Assembly: GCF_932526225.1 (NCBI RefSeq)
Contig: NC_064035.1
Span: 1,096,501 to 1,156,500 of the forward strand
Source of the DNA: Nematostella vectensis
Lineage: Eukaryota > Cnidaria > Anthozoa > Actiniaria > Edwardsiidae
Direction: 5' to 3'
DNA: 60,000 bases
A program made the position numbers and the translations under genes. Position 1 is the first letter of the stretch, and the number at the start of each line of letters is the position of its first letter. The notes beneath the pieces were generated by a model. It made no database searches. It was not told the DNA's origin and saw nothing but the letters and a program-made list of their open reading frames with translations. Shown in pieces: positions 55,586-60,000 of the stretch.

Positions 55586-56235
55586 TTAGTTCGTCTGCAG
55601 AAACAGGTCCTGGTTGAGCAGGTTCTGGCGGCGCGCTCGCTCGATTGCGCTCATCAACATGCTCTGGCACCGAACCTGCGTCAAGTCCATCTGGTCGTAC
55701 GGCTGGGAAGGAAACAAGGCATCAGGATACGACTCCAAAACAGGACAACAACAAATACAATGCTTAGGCATCCCCCCTTCCTCCACGATTATCACATCGA
55801 CGTCGAACACGACATTAAAAAAGCAGCATTCACGATGCTGTACTATTTGCACACACGAAAGCAAAGATGTGTCGCCCAGGCTTTGTCAAACACAGCATAA
55901 AGACAAGGGATTGCTGTACTATTCGCACACACGACAGCAAAGATGTGTCGCCCAGGCTTTGTCAAACACAGCATAAAGACAAGGGATCGCTGTGCTATTT
56001 AAACAGTTGGTACTGCGGGATGTTTCGCCTGCATTTTCTTATGTGCCGACCTTGTATTGCTGTACTAGCATTACAGTTGGGCCAAAAAATACCTTGGATT
56101 CCACATGATGTTCACCAAAAAGCTGAGATTTTCTAGTCCATGTCGTGGAACTCACCAAAAGAATAGTGTGTAGCTTGTGGAGACTTAAGAGCAGCATGGC
56201 TACACCGAAAAAATGCAAATCACGCACGCAGGATC
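55586..56235 (-). CDS. 3' end of an unrecognised minus-strand gene (two exons seen)
   Basis: On the minus strand, exon 56235-56156 (acceptor TTTCCAG, donor GTGAGT) exits in phase 0 and joins exon 55837-55586 (acceptor AATAGTACAG), which ends in TAA. Together they encode about 109 residues including FFGVAMLLLSLHKLHTILL, FDVDVIIVEEGGMPK, a Cys-rich CICCCP, and SAIERARRQNLLNQD. The composition, agreed phases and a following AATAAA argue for a real C-terminus. I do not recognise the family. The rest of the gene would lie beyond or within the satellite at 56493-60000. Confidence 0.5.
55838..55995 (-). repeat. 76-bp repeat carrying the acceptor of the minus-strand exon
   Basis: On the minus strand AATAGTACAG (or AATAGCACAG), the 3' splice site of the last exon, occurs three times at about 76-bp spacing, within copies sharing CTTTGTCAAACACAGCATAA and GATGTGTCGCCCAGG (plus-strand reading). 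Confidence 0.8.
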
Positions 56236-56492
56236 CTGGAAATGGAACAACACATCAAGTAAGCAGTTATGGCTTACAGCATATTAAAAAAAAGGCCTAG
56301 GTCAGAGACTGATTTTGCAATCCTTAAGTTTGGGGGCTAATTCATGGAATGCTTAGGCTTATGGGCTAATTAATGAAATGCTTAGGTTTAGGGGCTAATT
56401 CTTGTAATGGAGGCTCAGGCTTTGAACTTTGGGACTGGTTGTACGTTAAGAAATTGAATGCATCAGGAATAAGACCTTGCTTGATTAGGTTC

Positions 56493-59400
56493 AGGGCTCG
56501 GGTGTACGGTTACGGAGTAATAAATTTAGAGCTCGAGTGTACGGTTACGGAGTAATAAATTTAGAGCTCGAGTGTACGGTTACGGAGTAATAAATTTAGA
56601 GCTCGGGTGTACGGTTACGGAGTAATGAATTTAGAGCTCGAGTGTACGGTTACGGAGTAATAAATTTAGAGCTCGGGTGTACGGTTACGGATTAATAAAT
56701 TTAGAGCTCGGGTGTACGGTTACGGAGTAATAAATTTAGAGCTCGGGTGTACGGTTACGGAGTACTAAATTTAGAGCTCGGGTGTACGGTTACGGAGTAA
56801 TAAATTTAGAGCTCGGGTGTACGGTTACGGATTAATAAATTTAGAGCTCGGGTGTACGGTTACGGAGTAATAAATTTAGAGCTCGGGTGTACGGTTACGG
56901 AGTAATGAATTTAGAGCTCGAGTGTACGGTTACGGAGTAATAAATTTAAAGCTCGGGTGTACGGTTACGGATTAATAAATTTAGAGCTCGAGTGTACGGT
57001 TACGGAGTAATAAATTTAGAGCTCGAGTGTACGGTTACGGAGTAATAAATTTAAAGCTCGGGTGTACGGTTACGGATTATAAAATTTAGAGCTCGGGTGT
57101 ACGGTTACGGAGTAATAAATTTAGAGCTCGGGTGTACAGTTAAGGAGTAATGAATTTAGAGCTCGGGTGTACGGTTACGGAGTAATAAATTTAGAGCTCG
57201 AGTGTACGGTTACGGAGTAATAAATTTAGAGCTCGGGTGTACGGTTACGGAGTAATAAATTTAGAGCTCGGGTGTACGGTTACGGAGTAATAAATTTAGA
57301 GCTCGAGTGTACGGTTACGGAGTAATAAATTTAGAGCTCGGGTATACAGTTACGGAGTAATAAATTTAGAGCTCGGGTGTATGGTTACGGAGTAATAAAT
57401 TTAGAGCTCGAGTGTACGGTTACGGAGTAATAAATTTAGAGCTCGGGTGTACAGTTAAGGAGTAATGAATTTAGAGCTCGGGTGTACGGTTACGGAGTAA
57501 TAAATTTAGAGCTCGAGTGTACGGTTACGGAGTAATAAATTTAGAGCTCGGGTATACAGTTACGGAGTAATAAATTTAAAGCTCGGGTGTACGGTTACGG
57601 ATTAATAAATTTAGAGCTCGAGTGTACGGTTACGGAGTAATAAATTTAGAGCTCGAGTGTACGGTTACGGAGTAATAAATTTAAAGCTCGGGTGTACGGT
57701 TACGGATTATAAAATTTAGAGCTCGGGTGTACGGTTACGGAGTAATAAATTTAGAGCTCGGGTGTACAGTTAAGGAGTAATGAATTTAGAGCTCGGGTGT
57801 ACGGTTACGGAGTAATAAATTTAGAGCTCGAGTGTACGGTTACGGAGTAATAAATTTAGAGCTCGGGTGTACGGTTACGGAGTAATAAATTTAGAGCTCG
57901 GGTGTACGGTTACGGAGTAATAAATTTAGAGCTCGAGTGTACGGTTACGGAGTAATAAATTTAGAGCTCGGGTATACAGTTACGGAGTAATAAATTTAGA
58001 GCTCGGGTGTATGGTTACGGAGTAATAAATTTAGAGCTCGAGTGTACGGTTACGGAGTAATAAATTTAGAGCTCGGGTGTACAGTTAAGGAGTAATGAAT
58101 TTAGAGCTCGGGTGTACGGTTACGGAGTAATAAATTTAGAGCTCGAGTGTACGGTTACGGAGTAATAAATTTAGAGCTCGGGTGTACGGTTACGGAGTAA
58201 TAAATTTAGAGCTCGGGTGTACGGTTACGGAGTAAAAAATTTAGAGCTCGGGTGTACGGTTACGGAGTAATAAATTTAGAGCTCGAGTGTACGGTTACGG
58301 AGTAATAAATTTAGAGCTCGGGTGTACGGTTACGGAGTAATAAATTTAGAGCTCCGGTGTACGGTTACGGAGTAAAAATTTAGAGCTCGGGTGTACAGTT
58401 AAGGAGTAATGAATTTAGGGCTCGGGTGTACGGTTACGGATTAATAAATTTAGAGCTCGGGTGTACAGTTACGGAGTAATAAATTTAGAGCTCGGGTGTA
58501 CAGTTAAGGAGTAATGAATTTAGAGCTCGGGTGTACGGTTACGGAGTAATAAATTTAGAGCTCGAGTGTACGGTTACGGAGTAATGAATTTAGAGCTCGG
58601 GTGTACGGTTACGGAGTAATAAATTTAGAGCTCGGGTATACAGTTACGGAGTAATAAATTTAGATCTCGGGTGTATGGTTACGGAGTAATAAATTTAGAG
58701 CTCCGGTGTACGGTTACGGAGTAAAAATTTAGAGCTCGGGTGTACGGTTACGGATTAATAAATTTAGAGCTCGGGTGTACGGTTACGGAGTAATAAATTT
58801 AGAGCTCGTGTGTACGGTTACGGAGTAATAAATTTAGAGCTCGGGTGTACGGTTACGGAGTAATAAATTTAGAGCTCGAGTGTACGGTTACGGAGTAATA
58901 AATTTAGAGCTCCGGTGTACGGTTACGGAGTAATAAATTTAGAGCTCGGGTGTACGGTTACGGAGTAATAAATTTAGAGCTCGGGTGTTCGGTTACGGAG
59001 TAATAAATTTAGAGCTCGGGTGTACGGTTACGGAGTAATAAATTTAGAGCTCGGGTGTACGGTTACGGAGTAATAAATTTAGAGCTCGAGTGTACGGTTA
59101 CGGAGTAATAAATTTAGAGCTCGGGTGTACGGTTACGGAGTAATAAATTTAGAGCTCGAGTGTACGGTTAAGGAGTAATAAATTTAGAGCTCGGGTGTAC
59201 GATTACGGAGTAATAAATTTAGAGCTCGAGTGTACGGTTACGGAGTAATAAATTTAGGGCTCGGGTGTACGGTTACGGATTAATAAATTTAGAGCTCGGG
59301 TGTACGGTTACGGAGTAATAAATTTAGGGCTCGAGTGTACGGTTACGGAGTAATAAATTTAGAGCTCGGGTGTACGGTTACGGAGTAATAAATTTAGGGC

Positions 59401-60000
59401 TCGAGTGTACGGTTACGGAGTAATAAATTTAGAGCTCGGGTGTACGGTTACGGAGTAATAAATTTAGAGCTCGGGTGTACGGTTACGGAGTAATAAATTT
59501 AGAGCTCGGGTGTACGGTTACGGATTAATAAATTTAGAGCTCGGGTGTACGGTTAAGGAGTAATAAATTTAGAGCTCGGGTGTACGGTTACGGAGTAATA
59601 AATTTAGAGCTCGAGTGTACGGTTACGGAGTAATAAATTTAGAGCTCGGGTGTACGGTTAAGGAGTAATAAATTTAGAGCTCGGGTGTACGGTTACGGAG
59701 TAATAAATTTAGAGCTCGAGTGTACGGTTACGGAGTAATAAATTTAGAGCTCGAGTGTACGGTTACGGAGGAATAAATTTAGAGCTCGAGTGTACGGTTA
59801 CGGAGTAATAAATTTAGAGCTCGGGTGTACGGTTACGGAGTAATAAATTTAGAGCTCGAGTGTACGGTTACGGAGTAATGAATTTAGAGCTCGAGTGTAC
59901 GGTTACGGAGTAATAAATTTAGAGCTCGAGTGTACGGTTACGGAGGAGTAAATTTAGAGCTCGGGTGTACGGTTACGGAGTAATAAATTTAGAGCTCGAG
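56493..60000. repeat. 35-bp satellite, about 100 copies, continuing past the window
   Basis: Unit GAGCTCGGGTGTACGGTTAC then GGAGTAATAAATTTA, with a common A variant (GCTCGAGT, an XhoI site), and marks such as ACAGTTAAGGAGTAATGA, GATTAATAA, GATTATAAAA and GGTATACAG. Rare marks recur 630 bp apart, showing an 18-unit higher-order repeat. Confidence 0.97.

Noticed and set aside
33740-60000. CRISPR-like arrays of regularly spaced repeats
   Set aside because: The units are head-to-tail minisatellites or satellites without unique spacers, in a eukaryotic genome.

Overview
The window is eukaryotic and metazoan. Coding exons are separated by GT-AG introns and interrupted by many minisatellite arrays, and AT-rich intergenic DNA carries decayed DNA transposons and one intact LTR retrotransposon. 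The gene content (a KMT2C/D-type COMPASS methyltransferase, Smad4-type MH1 domains, a tau/MAP2/MAP4-type microtubule repeat) and the compact intron-rich structure suggest an early-branching animal. I favour an anthozoan cnidarian such as a sea anemone, but the species assignment is inference.

Layout. (1) 2-13983 (+): C-terminal part of a KMT2C/D (MLL3/4, Drosophila trr-like) H3K4 methyltransferase in 16 phase-consistent exons: Q-rich region, ePHD, FYRN, FYRC, Win motif, SET and post-SET. Its 5' end lies outside the window. (2) 16932-31401 (+): a second gene about 2.9 kb downstream on the same strand. Its 17 predicted exons join in perfect phase into about 985 aa: two tandem Smad4-type MH1 DNA-binding domains, a linker, then an ePHD and three PHD fingers matching the N-terminal PHD cluster of KMT2C/D (the part that is the separate Lpt/Cmi gene in Drosophila). 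No Smad MH2 domain is present. (3) 31.4-42 kb: mostly intergenic, with a 2.5-kb 41-bp minisatellite, a 1-kb TTAA-flanked inverted-repeat element and a possible promoter. (4) About 40122-54459 (+): a gene for a protein with a hydrophobic N-terminal segment, a long polar region, one tau/MAP-type microtubule-binding repeat and an Arg/Ser-rich tail. An intact antisense Ty3/Gypsy retrotransposon (42094-46609) with identical LTRs and a 5-bp target duplication sits in its first intron. (5) 55586-56235 (-): the last two exons of an unrecognised gene. (6) 56493-60000: a 35-bp satellite with an 18-monomer higher-order repeat, running off the window.

Two points stand out. First, the two separated parts of a KMT2C/D protein lie head-to-tail in reversed order (SET part upstream, PHD part downstream), and the PHD part is fused to a doubled Smad4 MH1 module, so a chromatin reader of the H3K4 mono-methylation complex would carry a Smad-type DNA-binding region. 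Second, many introns here begin with a minisatellite. In at least five of them the repeat unit itself contains the end of the exon plus the 5' splice site, so each array is a ladder of repeated splice donors.
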